Below, one piece after another: positions 8,398-17,103 of a stretch of DNA of 64,000 nt. The position numbers and the translations under genes are program-made. Source of the DNA: Palsa-506 sp963709075 (lineage in GTDB: Bacteria > Actinomycetota > Actinomycetes > Streptosporangiales > Streptosporangiaceae). The notes below the pieces were generated by a model. It saw only the letters and a list, made by a program, of their open reading frames with translations. It searched no databases and had not been told where the DNA came from. How positions within the stretch are numbered: the stretch's first letter is position 1; each line of letters starts with the position of its first letter. The stretch is from positions 62,001 through 126,000 of the forward strand of contig CAVPUY010000009.1 of the NCBI GenBank assembly GCA_963709075.1, written 5' to 3'.

Positions 8398-8853
8398 CAT
8401 CTGGGCAGACGGCTTGCCGGGTAACCTTTCCGTCGAGTAGCCCGGAGGTGCGGTCATGGCCGAGGTGAAGCTCGGGTGCCCGCGGTGGATCGGGGTTTCT
8501 GCGCCGACTTCGAAGCGCAAAAACGCTTCTACCGTGAGGTCCTGGCGCTCCGCGAAGCGGACCAGGGAGAAGGCTGGGTTCAGTTCGACGTGGGATCCGG
8601 CGTCACTTTCGAGATCCTGGCTCAGTCGGCAGACTCGGAATAGGATCCGCGGTATCAGGTGGGCTTCGTGGTTGACGACATCTACGCCGCCAGGGAGCAG
8701 CTCTTCGCCCGTGGGGCTGAGGCAGTGACGGACATCAAGGGAACCAATTCTTACCGGGCATATTTCGTGATCCAGAGGGCAACGTCTTCGAAATAACCGA
8801 GCGCCATGGAACGTGATGTCCCTGCAGGCCCGGAACCGTTTCCGTGCTGAATG
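8388..8853 (+). repeat. Direct repeat copy A (decayed VOC gene)
   Basis: This segment recurs in the same orientation at 14934-15228. The shared sequence starts at GGCTGGGAGCCATCTGG and ends at CCGTTTCCGTGC plus GAATG, with a few substitutions. Copy B lacks an internal ~170 bases (about 8476-8659 of copy A). The two copies bracket the AfsR-like regulator and the DrrAB exporter. Confidence 0.85.
8456..8816 (+). pseudogene. VOC (glyoxalase-like) family pseudogene, copy A
   Basis: ATG 8456 and a good GGAGG upstream begin MAEVKLG, but the reading frame shifts soon after. VOC sequence resumes as FEAQKRFYREVLALREADQ and WVQFDVGSGVTFEIL, then meets a TAG at 8641-8643. It continues VGFVVDDIYAAREQLFARG and, after another shift, DPEGNVFEITERHGT before TGA 8814-8816. 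The lesions are at least two frameshifts and one nonsense codon. The product would have been a ~120-residue single-domain metal-dependent enzyme or antibiotic-binding protein. Confidence 0.7.
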
Positions 8854-8872
8854 CCGGCTGGGAAGGATAGTG

Positions 8873-9271
8873 ATGACCGATCAGAACGAGGCACTGGTCC
8901 GCGAGGCGTACGAGGCGTATGGCCGTGGCGATGTGGCGCGCATGCTGGAGTTCTTCGACGCGGATCTGGAGTGGACCTACCTCAATCCTGCGTTCGAGAA
9001 CCCTGAGCCGGAGACGTGCCACGGGCGGCAGCAGCTGCAATGGGCGCTGCGGCGCCAGGCTGAGCAGGGCCTGGCGTCACAGATCGAGGAGGTCGTGGCG
9101 AACGGCGACAAGGTGATGGTGGCCATTCGCACGCCAGGCGTCGACGGTGTGCGGGTCCGTCAGAACGAGGACCGGAATTACCTGGTCCTTACGGTTGACC
9201 AGGCGCGGATCATCAGTATGCGGGCTTGCCGGAACCGGGACGAGGCCCGCAGCATCGCGGGCATTAGCTGA
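8873..9271 (+). CDS. SnoaL/NTF2-like protein
   Basis: A 132-residue alpha+beta-barrel protein of the NTF2/SnoaL superfamily. It begins with NEALVREAYEAYGRGDVARM, then LEFFDADLEWTYLNP, and HGRQQLQWALRRQ with the usual central helix. The C-terminal strands include EVVANGDKVMVAIR. Members range from polyketide cyclases to stress-linked scaffold proteins, so no reaction can be given. ATG 8873 is chosen over an earlier ATG because GGAAGGAT precedes it and the family starts there. The gene is intact, unlike the VOC pseudogene directly upstream. Confidence 0.75.
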   Translation: MTDQNEALVREAYEAYGRGDVARMLEFFDADLEWTYLNPAFENPEPETCHGRQQLQWALRRQAEQGLASQIEEVVANGDKVMVAIRTPGVDGVRVRQNEDRNYLVLTVDQARIISMRACRNRDEARSIAGIS

Positions 9272-9479
9272 CCTGCTGACCGCTCAGCCGGAGCGTTAGC
9301 GGTAATCGGCCCTGGCCCGCAGCAGGGGGGATCGACCGCGGACGCTCTCGCCGGCCTCCCGGAGGCATAGGCGACCAGGCGAGCCTGCGCGTCACGCCAC
9401 GGCTAGCCGAGAGGTGCGTTCGGGCGACGCTCCTGGACGGACGGCGTAGCTGACTCTGGCCTGGTGGGAGAATGAGCAG

Positions 9480-12400
9480 GTGCGGATCGAGCTGTTGGGC
9501 ACCCTGGAGGTACGCGATGACTCCGGCCGGGCTCAGGTCGGCGGTCCGCGGGTGCGGGCGCTGCTGGCCCTCCTCGCGCTGATGCAGGCCGGGTGGTCCC
9601 GGCTGCCAGCCTGATCGACCGCCTGTGGGACAGGGATCCTCCCGATGGCGCCCGCAGCGCGCTGCAGTCCCTGGTTTCCCGGCTCCGCGGCGCGCTCGGT
9701 GGCTGCTGGGCCCAGGGCGCGATCGAGTCGCATCCGGCTGGCTACCGGCTGGTCCTCGGGCACGGCGAGGTCGACGCCCTGGTATTCGAGGACCTGGCGG
9801 TTCAGGGGTCACGGGCGCTGGCCGGCGGGGATCCCGCCCGCGCGTCAGCGCTCCTGCGCGAGGCGCTCGGGTTGTGGCGCGGGCCTGCGCTGGCCGGCCT
9901 GCCCGAGACGGAACATACCGCCGGGATGGCCATCCGGCTGGAGGAGCTGCGGCGGGGCGCGGTGGCGGACCGGATCGAGGCCGACCTCGCCTCGGCTGCC
10001 GCCTCGTCCGCCGCTGCGCTCGCCGCCGAGCTGCGGGCGATGGTCGCGGAGGATCCGCTGGCCGAGCGGCCCCGGGCGCTGCTGATGCGCGCGCTGTACC
10101 TGGCCGGCCGGCAGGCGGATGCGCTCGCGGTCTACGCTGACGCGCGGGCCCAGCTGGCCGACCGGCTGCGTGTGGACCCGTCGCCCCAGCTCGAGCAGGT
10201 GTACCTGGGCGTGCTGCGGCAGTCGCTGCCGGGAGGCGCGTCCGAGGCGGGTTCCGCCCGGGAAGTCACTGAAGCTGCCGAACGCGGTGCAGCCGTTCGT
10301 CCGCCGCCCACCGCGCCGGCCGCGGGCCTGCGCGCCCCGCTGACCAGCTTCGTAGACCGCGACGAGCAGATGGCCCGGGTGGCGGAGCTGGCCGGCCAGG
10401 CCAGGCTGGTCACGCTGACCGGGCCCGGCGGGGTAGGCAAGACCCGGCTCGCGGCAGAGGCGGCCGGTAGGCTGGCCGCGCAGGATCGGGGGGTGTGGCT
10501 GGTCGAGCTCGCCCCGCTCAGCCAGCCGGGCGACGTGCCGTACACGGCGCTCACGGCGCTGGGCATTCGTGACGCCGGGCTGCTCGCCGGGGCCGGGCCC
10601 GGCGCAACGCCCGCGCCTGACCCGCTAGGACGTCTGGTCGGGGGCCTGCGCGAGCGGTCCGGGCTGATCGTGCTCGACAACTGCGAGCACCTGATCGCCG
10701 CCGCGGCGGAGCTCGCCGACGCCGTCCTCTCCGGCTGCCCCGGCATCCGGGTCCTGGCCACTAGCCGCGAGGCGCTCGGCATCACGGGCGAGACGGTATG
10801 GCCAGTACCGCCGCTGCCGGTGCCGGGGGAGCGGCCCGGCATCAGTGACGGCGGGATCGCCGCGATTGCGCCGGTAGCGTCGGTACGGCTCTTGGTGGAC
10901 CGGGCGCGGGCGGCGGTGCCGGGGTTCGTCCTGAACGAAGCGAACGTCGCCGACGTGGCCCGGATCTGCCGGGCGCTCGGCGGGATGCCGCTGGCCATCG
11001 AGCTGGCCGCGGCCCGGCTGCGAACACTGTCACCCGGACAGCTTGCCGACCGGCTCAGCGACCGGTTCGCGCTGCTCACCGGCGGCAGCCGGACCGCGCT
11101 GCCGCGGCACCAGACGCTGCGCGCGGTCGTCGAGTGGAGCTGGGACCTGCTGTCGGAGCCGGAGCGGATGCTGGCGCGTCGGCTCGCCGCGTTCCCCGCG
11201 GGCGCGACTCTCGGCGCGGCCGAGGCGGTCTGCGCCGACGAGCCAGCGCAGGGCCCCGCGCCAAGCCCAGGCGGCGTCCGGGCCCGGGGCGTCGAGAACC
11301 CGCCCTGGCGGGTTCTCGACGCGCTGACCGGGCTGGTCGACAAGTCTTTCCTGTCCTTCGATGCCGTAGCCGGGGGAGGCGGCCGAACCGGCGGCGCCGA
11401 GCCTCGCTACCGGATGCTGGAGACGGTCCGGGACTACAGCCTGGAGCGCCTCGCCGAGGCTGGGGAGCAGAGCACTCTCCGGCACCGGATCCGCGACTAC
11501 TACCTGGCCCTAGCCGAGGCTGCCGACCCGCTGCTGCGCACCAGTGCGCAGCGTCACTGGTTCGACGTCCTGGCCGCGGAGAACGACAACATGCTGGCCG
11601 CCCTGCGCTGGGCCATCGAGCGGCGGGACGAGGACACCGCACTGCGGCTCGTCGCCGCGCTCGGCTGGTACTGGCTGATGTTCGGCCTGCGCGGCGACAG
11701 CGCCTCCCTGGCCCGCGCGGCGCTGGCACTGGGCGCGGGCGAGCGGGCGGCGGATCGGGCGAAAGCGGGAGGCGCGCGGTGTGCGCTCTGGTCGGCATGG
11801 GCACGGAATGGGACACCGACGGCCTGCGGGAGCCGCTGGCGGCGGCGTTCGCCGCGGCCGGCGCGGACCCCAGCGGGCAGGCACCGCCTCCCCTGGTCGC
11901 CGTGGCCGGGGCGAGCATGGCCGTGATCGGCGGGGACGGCGAGCGCGCGCTGGAGCTGATAACCGCCTATCTCGACGCCCCCGATCCCTGGATCCGGGCC
12001 GCGGCGCGGCTGCAGCGCGTGGTCTATGCCTGTAACCTCGGCCGCATCGAGGAGGCGGTGGCCGACTGCGCAGTGGCGCTGGCCGGCTTCCGCGAGATCG
12101 GCGAGATCTACGGCACGACGATGGCCCTGATGATGCGCGCCGAACTGGACCTGCTCACCGGGGACTGTGCTGGCGCCATCGCGGCGCTGGAGAAAGCCAT
12201 CGGCCTGGGCCGGCAGCTGGCGGAGTGGGGGGATATCGGCTACCTGTACGGGAAGCTGGCGGCGGTGCGGATCCGCACCGGGGAGCACTCCGCTGCCCGC
12301 ACCGACCTCGACCAGGCCGCGCGGACCGTTCAACAGCCCGGCGGCGGCGTCGGCGAGACGGACTTCTTTCTCCGCCTGATCCGCGTGGAGCTCGCCTGGC

Positions 12401-12887
12401 GGGAGGGCGACCTGGCCGGGGCGCTGCGACTGGTCGAGGACCTGGCCAGTGACCTGGCCAGCAAGCCAGCGGCTGCCTGGGCGCCTACGCGCGCACTGGT
12501 TGGCGCCCGGCTCGGCGTGCTGCGCCTGGAGGCCGGGGATCCGGCGCGCGCGTCCGCGGCGTTGCGGGACGCCCTGCAGGCCGCCGCGGTCGCCCGCGAC
12601 CGTCCGGCCACCGCGGCCGCGGTCCAGGGCTTGGCGTCCACGGCGCTGCGCCTAGCGGCGCTGAGCAGGCCGCGGAGCTGCTCGGCGCCGCCGACTCGAT
12701 CCGCGGCACGGTTGACCACAGCAGCCTCGACGCGCCCGGCGTCCGCGCCGCCGCCCGGGAGCGGCTCGGCCCGGTCGCGTTCGACGCCGCCTATCGGCGC
12801 GGCCGCGCCATGACCTACGACGCGGCCGCCACCTTCGCTCAGGCTCGTGCGGCCGAGGCCGCTTTGGCTCAGGTCTTGCGCCGGTAG
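9480..12887 (+). pseudogene. AfsR/BTAD-type transcriptional regulator, three frameshifts
   Basis: A large SARP-like regulator. GTG 9480 opens an OmpR-type winged helix (RIELLGTLEVRDDSG), and frame is lost near 9587. The helix continues RVVPAASLIDRLW in another frame, followed by the BTAD domain and an NB-ARC ATPase (Walker A GPGGVGKTRLA, Walker B LIVLDNCEHL). A second shift near 11775 moves into the TPR region (WDTDGLREPLAAAFAAAG). A third near 12655 moves to EQAAELLGAADSIRG, ending at TAG 12885-12887. All domains are present and codon bias is good in each segment, so the decay is recent or the shifts are sequencing errors. It converges on the drrAB pair with a 19-base overlap. If intact it would activate secondary metabolism or export genes. 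Confidence 0.75.
11289..11322. repeat. 34-bp near-perfect palindrome inside the AfsR-like gene
   Basis: GCGTCGAGAACCCGCC (11289-11304) and GGCGGGTTCTCGACGC (11307-11322) are perfect 16-base inverted repeats separated by CT. It sits in a proline-rich linker just before LDALTGLVDKSF. It looks like a REP- or MITE-type insertion into coding sequence rather than an ordinary coding coincidence. Confidence 0.6.
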
Positions 12888-13666
12888 ACCGCCACCGCGA
12901 TGGGGGCGAACACCACGACGATCCCGACCGCCCAGGCCAGGGACTTCAGCGCCGGGCCGGCGACTGGCCCGCCGACCATTAGTCCGCGGGCCGCGCTGGC
13001 CAGGTCCGTCATCGGGTTCACCCGGACGAACGCCTGCAGCCAGCCGGGCATCCTCGCCGGGGAGACGAACAGGTTGCTGCCGAACAAGAGGGGGAACGTC
13101 ACCAGGAAGCCGAGGGTCTGTACCCCGGCGGGGGTCTTCACCAGCAGGCCCAGCAGTGCAGAGAGCCAGCACATGGCCAGGGCGAAGGCGAGCACCAGCA
13201 GGCATCCGGCGGCGGCGAGCGGGCTGGACTCCACGCGGAATCCCAGGACCATGCCGAAGCCGATGGTGATGGCGACCGAGATTACATAACGGGCCAGGTC
13301 GCCGCCGATCGCCCCGGCCAGCGGTGCCCAGCGCGCGATCGGCAGGCTGCGGAACCGGTCGAACACTCCGGTGCTGATATCGGTGTTCAGCCTCAGGCCG
13401 GTGCCCAGCGTGGCGAGGACCACGGTGTACACCAGAATGCCCGGCAGCGCGTACTGCAGGTAGGCGTGGCTGCTCCCGGCCAGCGCGCCGCCGAAGACGT
13501 AGGTGAACAGCAGCAGGAACACGATCGGAGTCAGGCTCAGCCCGAACACGTCCTCCAGGCTGGTCCTTATCTTCAGTACGCTGCGCCAGGTGAGCGTCAG
13601 CGCCTGCTGGGAGCCGGCCAGCAGGCCCGGGCGCCGCGCGGGACCGGCCACGGCGGCGGTAGTCAT
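12869..13666 (-). CDS. ABC-2 type transporter permease (DrrB-like)
   Basis: A 265-residue inner-membrane protein with six predicted helices and the ABC-2 permease layout. The first helix is LSLTPIVFLLLFTYVFGG, and the conserved GVFDRFRSLPIARWAPLAG cytoplasmic coupling motif follows. C-terminal helices surround LLGLLVKTPAGVQTLGFL and MPGWLQAFVRVNPMTDLA. It pairs with the DrrA-like ATPase: its ATG overlaps the ATPase stop (ATGA at 13663-13666), so both are translated together. Export of a drug-like hydrophobic molecule is the usual role; the substrate is unknown. Its 3' end overlaps the end of the AfsR-like pseudogene on the other strand. Confidence 0.85.
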   Translation of the reverse strand: MTTAAVAGPARRPGLLAGSQQALTLTWRSVLKIRTSLEDVFGLSLTPIVFLLLFTYVFGGALAGSSHAYLQYALPGILVYTVVLATLGTGLRLNTDISTGVFDRFRSLPIARWAPLAGAIGGDLARYVISVAITIGFGMVLGFRVESSPLAAAGCLLVLAFALAMCWLSALLGLLVKTPAGVQTLGFLVTFPLLFGSNLFVSPARMPGWLQAFVRVNPMTDLASAARGLMVGGPVAGPALKSLAWAVGIVVVFAPIAVAVYRRKT

Positions 13667-14661
13667 ACGGGTATTCTCTCGGTCTCGCGGGCCGACTCTT
13701 CGTCGGCCGGCTGGACAGGCACGTTGTCGGCCCGGTGCCCGGTCAAGGTCAGGAACACCTCGTCCAGACTGGTCTTGCGGAGCGTGAACTCGGTGAGCAC
13801 AATCCCGGCGTCATAGAGCCGCCGCACGATGTCGGGCAGCGCGGCCGCGTCGGCCACCGGCGCGGATACCCGGCCGGCGCGGTGCTCTACGGTCGGCTCC
13901 GCGCCCGCGTACCTGGCAAGCATCTCGGCCACCGTCGAGAGCTGGCATGGGTCGGCGGGGGCGACCTCCAGCACCTGCCTGCCGGTCCTGGACTTCAGCT
14001 CGTCCGGCGTCCCAGTGGCGACGACCCGGCCGTGGTCGATGACCACCACCTCGTTGGCCAGGTGGTCGGCCTCCTCCAGGTACTGGGTGGTGAGCAGGAC
14101 CGTGACGCCGTCGGCGGCCAGCCCCCGGATCAGCGCCCACACCTCGCCCCGGCTTTGCGGGTCCAGGCCGGTGGTGGGCTCGTCGAGGTACAGGACCCGG
14201 GGCCGGCCGACCAGGCTGGCCGCGAGATCGAGCCGCCGGCGCATGCCGCCGGAATACGTCTTCACCGGCCGTCCCGCGGCGTCGGACAGCTCGAACCGGT
14301 CCAGCAGGCTGGCTGCCCGGGCTCGGGCGTCGGCCCGGCCGATGCCGAGCAGCCGGCCGATCATGATCAGGTTGTTCGTGCCGCTGAGGCCGTCGTCCAC
14401 CGAGGCGTACTGCCCGGTCAGGGCGATGAGCTGGCGGACCCGGTGCGCGTCGCGGACGACGTCGTACCCGGCCACGCTGGCCCGGCCGCCGTCGGGGCGC
14501 AGCAAGGTGGCCAGGATCCGTACCGCCGTGGTCTTCCCGGCGCCGTTAGGCCCGAGCAGGCCGAGCACGGTCCCGGTCCGGGCGGCCAGATCCGCCCCGG
14601 CCAGCGCCGTCGTCTTGCCGAAGCGCTTGACCAGCCCCTCGGCCTCGATCGCGTACATCAT
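13663..14661 (-). CDS. Daunorubicin-resistance-type ABC transporter ATPase (DrrA-like)
   Basis: A 332-residue ATPase with Walker A GPNGAGKTT, Q-loop in LTGQYASVDD, signature YSGGMRRRLD, Walker B VLYLDEPTTGLD and switch histidine region TTQYLEEAD (glutamine replaces histidine, as usual in DrrA). The ~100-residue C-terminal extension ending in FTLRKTSLDEVFLTLTG is the DrrA-specific domain that stabilises contact with DrrB. First gene of a two-gene operon. Two adjacent ATG codons are present; the start at 14661 is preceded by GAAGGCG. The promoter should lie in 14662-14760, but no clear hexamers are visible. Confidence 0.9.
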   Translation of the reverse strand: MMYAIEAEGLVKRFGKTTALAGADLAARTGTVLGLLGPNGAGKTTAVRILATLLRPDGGRASVAGYDVVRDAHRVRQLIALTGQYASVDDGLSGTNNLIMIGRLLGIGRADARARAASLLDRFELSDAAGRPVKTYSGGMRRRLDLAASLVGRPRVLYLDEPTTGLDPQSRGEVWALIRGLAADGVTVLLTTQYLEEADHLANEVVVIDHGRVVATGTPDELKSRTGRQVLEVAPADPCQLSTVAEMLARYAGAEPTVEHRAGRVSAPVADAAALPDIVRRLYDAGIVLTEFTLRKTSLDEVFLTLTGHRADNVPVQPADEESARETERIPV

Positions 14662-14933
14662 CGCCTTCCTCTCGTGCGTCGTTGTCTAGCCGCTGAACTC
14701 ACTGTGCCGCCCGCCGCTGGCAGAACGCTCACCACACCGTCACCGGCCGCGCACCGGGCCGTCGGCTAATCGCGTTGTTCCTGGGGCACAGCTGATCTTG
14801 CTCACGCGGCTGCAACAACGGACCTGGAAAGAGCTGGAGTAGTTGACCGATCCGACCTTTTCGAACAGGTCCAATGTGCAGCTGTGGGCGAATCTGGACG
14901 ACCGGATCTTGCTTGCGGATCAGACCGTCATCT

Positions 14934-15228
14934 GGCTGGGAGCCATCTGGACAGACGGCTTGCCGGGTAGCCTTTCCGTCGAGTAGCCCGGAGGTGCGGT
15001 CATGGCTGAGGTGAAGCTCGGGGTTCCCGCGGCTGGGCTTCGTGGTTGACGACATCTACGCCGCCAGGAAGCAGCTCGTCGCCCGCGGGGCTGAGGCAGT
15101 GACGGACATCAAGGGAAGCAATTCTTACTGGGCATATTTCCGTGATCCAGAGGGCAACGTCTTCGAAATCGCCGAGCGCCATGGAACGTGATGTCCCTGC
15201 AGGCCCGGAACCGTTTCCGTGCGGAATG
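14934..15228 (+). repeat. Direct repeat copy B (internally deleted)
   Basis: Same orientation as copy A at 8388-8853 and nearly identical at both ends, but with about 170 bases missing in the middle. Both copies end at the same point (GAATG), beyond which the sequences are unrelated. Confidence 0.85.
15002..15191 (+). pseudogene. VOC family pseudogene, copy B (internal deletion)
   Basis: ATG 15002 begins MAEVKLG like copy A. The middle of the gene is deleted, and the C-terminal half then reads LGFVVDDIYAARKQLVARG, AYFRDPEGNVFEIAERHGT and TGA 15189-15191. This copy keeps the frame through FRDPEGN, where copy A has lost a base, so copy A did not arise from B in its present state. At ~62 residues it cannot form a VOC fold. 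Confidence 0.7.
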
Positions 15229-15577
15229 TGGCAGGAGATGGCATCGAGAGCCGCGCGGGCATGCTGGAGCTTGCCGATCATGCTGACCGGGAGCGAGGCT
15301 TTCTCCAGCCAGCGCGGCGCAGCCGCGATGGCCGGTGGCTGGCGGCCGGCTCGCGGGGATGCCGACGCTACCAAAATAGGATTATTACATTACCTTCTCT
15401 TGACTTGGCGTGAACCTTTGAGCATGCTGGATCCCGTGAGCAGCTACGACTAGATCACTCAGGGTCTGCGTAGCTTGCTCTAGGACTGCCAGCCACCGGG
15501 CGCGGCGCTCGGGAGCGGCAGCGCCAATTGTTTTCACGCATCCGGCTGGTGAGGGTGTTCCTGGTGAGGAGACAGTC

Positions 15578-16120
15578 ATGGCACTGCCAGCACCGCCTTT
15601 CATCGACCGCATGGAACTCCAAGTTCATGGAGCATCCGCTGAAGTCACGATGGCGCCGCCCAGCCAGGACCAGCAAGGTGACCAATTGGCCCAGACGTAT
15701 CTGTCAGGTGTACTAATTCATCGAGGTGCCCACGGGCTTCGAGCCTGGCAGCTACCTGCTATCCCAGGGCTGGAAGAGAGCTGGAGAGTCTTCTTTCCGG
15801 TCACTGCCCCCAACTTCTTGCTCGGGGCTGGACCCCTGTTCATTGGAACCCTGGCCTTCGACTATGTTATAAATCCTTCCCCCCCGGCATCTGTACCACG
15901 CGTGGTTGTATATGATGGATCAGCTACTGTTGAGACGTTTACGAACTTTTCCCATCAGGGCGGTAACGTTCAGCTTAGCCCCAGCAGACGCCACAGTTTC
16001 CAAACGGCTCTCGGAGTCAGCCTCATACTTCATACGCCTGTAACAGTGCCTGAGCCGGTGAGCGTAAGCGTAACGTCTCTCAGAGTTCTAATAGCTTCAT
16101 CGAACACTGCGCCCACGTGA
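15578..16120 (+). CDS. Hypothetical beta-rich protein (DUF6623-like pattern)
   Basis: A 180-residue protein without signal peptide or membrane segment. The order of short motifs is an N-terminal MELQVHGASAEV, then ESWRVFFPVTAPNFLLGAG, RVVVYDGSATVETFTNF, and a hydrophobic end with ALGVSLILHTPV. This resembles a family of small actinobacterial beta-sandwich proteins of unknown function (DUF6623-like, from memory; not confirmed). The start ATG 15578 follows GAGGAGACAGTC, a good ribosome-binding site. Codon use is less G+C-rich than neighbours, which points to recent transfer. A second small protein of similar style lies convergent at 16278-16583. Confidence 0.5.
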   Translation: MALPAPPFIDRMELQVHGASAEVTMAPPSQDQQGDQLAQTYLSGVLIHRGAHGLRAWQLPAIPGLEESWRVFFPVTAPNFLLGAGPLFIGTLAFDYVINPSPPASVPRVVVYDGSATVETFTNFSHQGGNVQLSPSRRHSFQTALGVSLILHTPVTVPEPVSVSVTSLRVLIASSNTAPT

Positions 16121-16277
16121 TCAGAAGGCTGGGTGTTCGAGTCACTCCGAGCGCCTCCAGGTCAACGGCCAGTAAGCAACCTCCAGTTTCTTGGGGCGCT
16201 CCGCTATCCAGCACCGCACACCCCTGGGGAACCATCCTTAACCTAGCGATATCGGACTCGGTGGCTGAGCAACGCTA

Positions 16278-16583
16278 TTATGGTATTACTTGGCCAGGAT
16301 TCGGGCCAGGCGTAAACCATCCGCCACGAATCTGGACATTAAGGTCATTATCCCAGTCTATTTCTATTTGGAACTGCACGTCTCCGTTATCTTGGGGAGC
16401 TATATTATTGATCTTCATTCCGGCATTCCCTATAAATGGGAAGTCCAATGCTCCGCCTGGCTCCTGCGCCACTTCGCACATATGTGCGAAGATAACGCTA
16501 TGACGATTTATGTACTTCTCCCCGAGAGTTATAGTTTCGGTCCAGACTCCATGTCCGCGTAGTGGGAAATTGAATAGACCCAT
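16278..16583 (-). CDS. Hypothetical small protein, lower-G+C gene
   Basis: A 101-residue protein with MGLFNFPLRGHGVWTET at its start and a striking C-terminal block GMKINNIAPQDNGDVQFQIE then IDWDNDLNVQIRGGWF. It has no signal peptide, cysteine cluster or membrane helix, and looks like a compact beta-sheet protein. ATG 16583 is chosen over an upstream in-frame start because GAGGAG lies 5 bases before it. Third codon positions are often A or T, unlike nearly all genes around it. It converges on the 180-residue hypothetical gene; the shared composition suggests one acquired unit. Function unknown. Confidence 0.55.
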   Translation of the reverse strand: MGLFNFPLRGHGVWTETITLGEKYINRHSVIFAHMCEVAQEPGGALDFPFIGNAGMKINNIAPQDNGDVQFQIEIDWDNDLNVQIRGGWFTPGPNPGQVIP

Positions 16584-17103
16584 GACTGCTCCTCTTGAAC
16601 TAACCATTTACTCTGGCTGATTAACCAGGGTGGGCGTGACCCGTCGGCCTGTGTCCAGGCTCGGCGCTTGTCACGTACCCGGACGCGCCGAGCGTTACGA
16701 TTTCCCCCTTCTCCGATTAAGCCTGACCTTGGCACCCTCGCACGGCGACCTCACAAAAACCTCACATCCCTGCTAGCGAGGCATTACCGGACATGTTCGC
16801 CAGCACAATAAGTCTGACCGGTAAGGGCAAAACGCCTCAAGCAGCAGGCTCAGGCCAACTATCCAAGATCACGAAAAATCGAGGCTAGGCAGCGCGACCT
16901 GTTGTCGACTGCATCGAGGTATGCGCCAGGGCACGGTCGAGCCAGGGTGGTGGCGCCAGCGGATGCGGCCAGCGGGTGGCAGCGGCAGCCAGTTACTCCG
17001 TGCCTTTCCTGGCCTTAGCAGGCGAAGGTTGCGCAGCGATTCACAGCGAACTCACACGTAATCCGCGTGACCGCCTACGCTCACGCTGGAAGGATCTGCA
17101 CCC
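16584..17103. other. Intergenic, nothing recognised
   Basis: About 500 bases between divergent genes. No open frame with coding bias, repeat or clear promoter pair was found; it must hold promoters for both flanking genes. Confidence 0.35.

Larger units (their letters stand above)
14662..15577. other. Intergenic region holding repeat copy B
   Basis: Apart from the direct repeat and VOC fragment at 14934-15228, no gene is visible. A weak promoter-like TTGACT lies at 15400-15405. Base composition drops towards the low-G+C stretch that follows. Confidence 0.4.
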
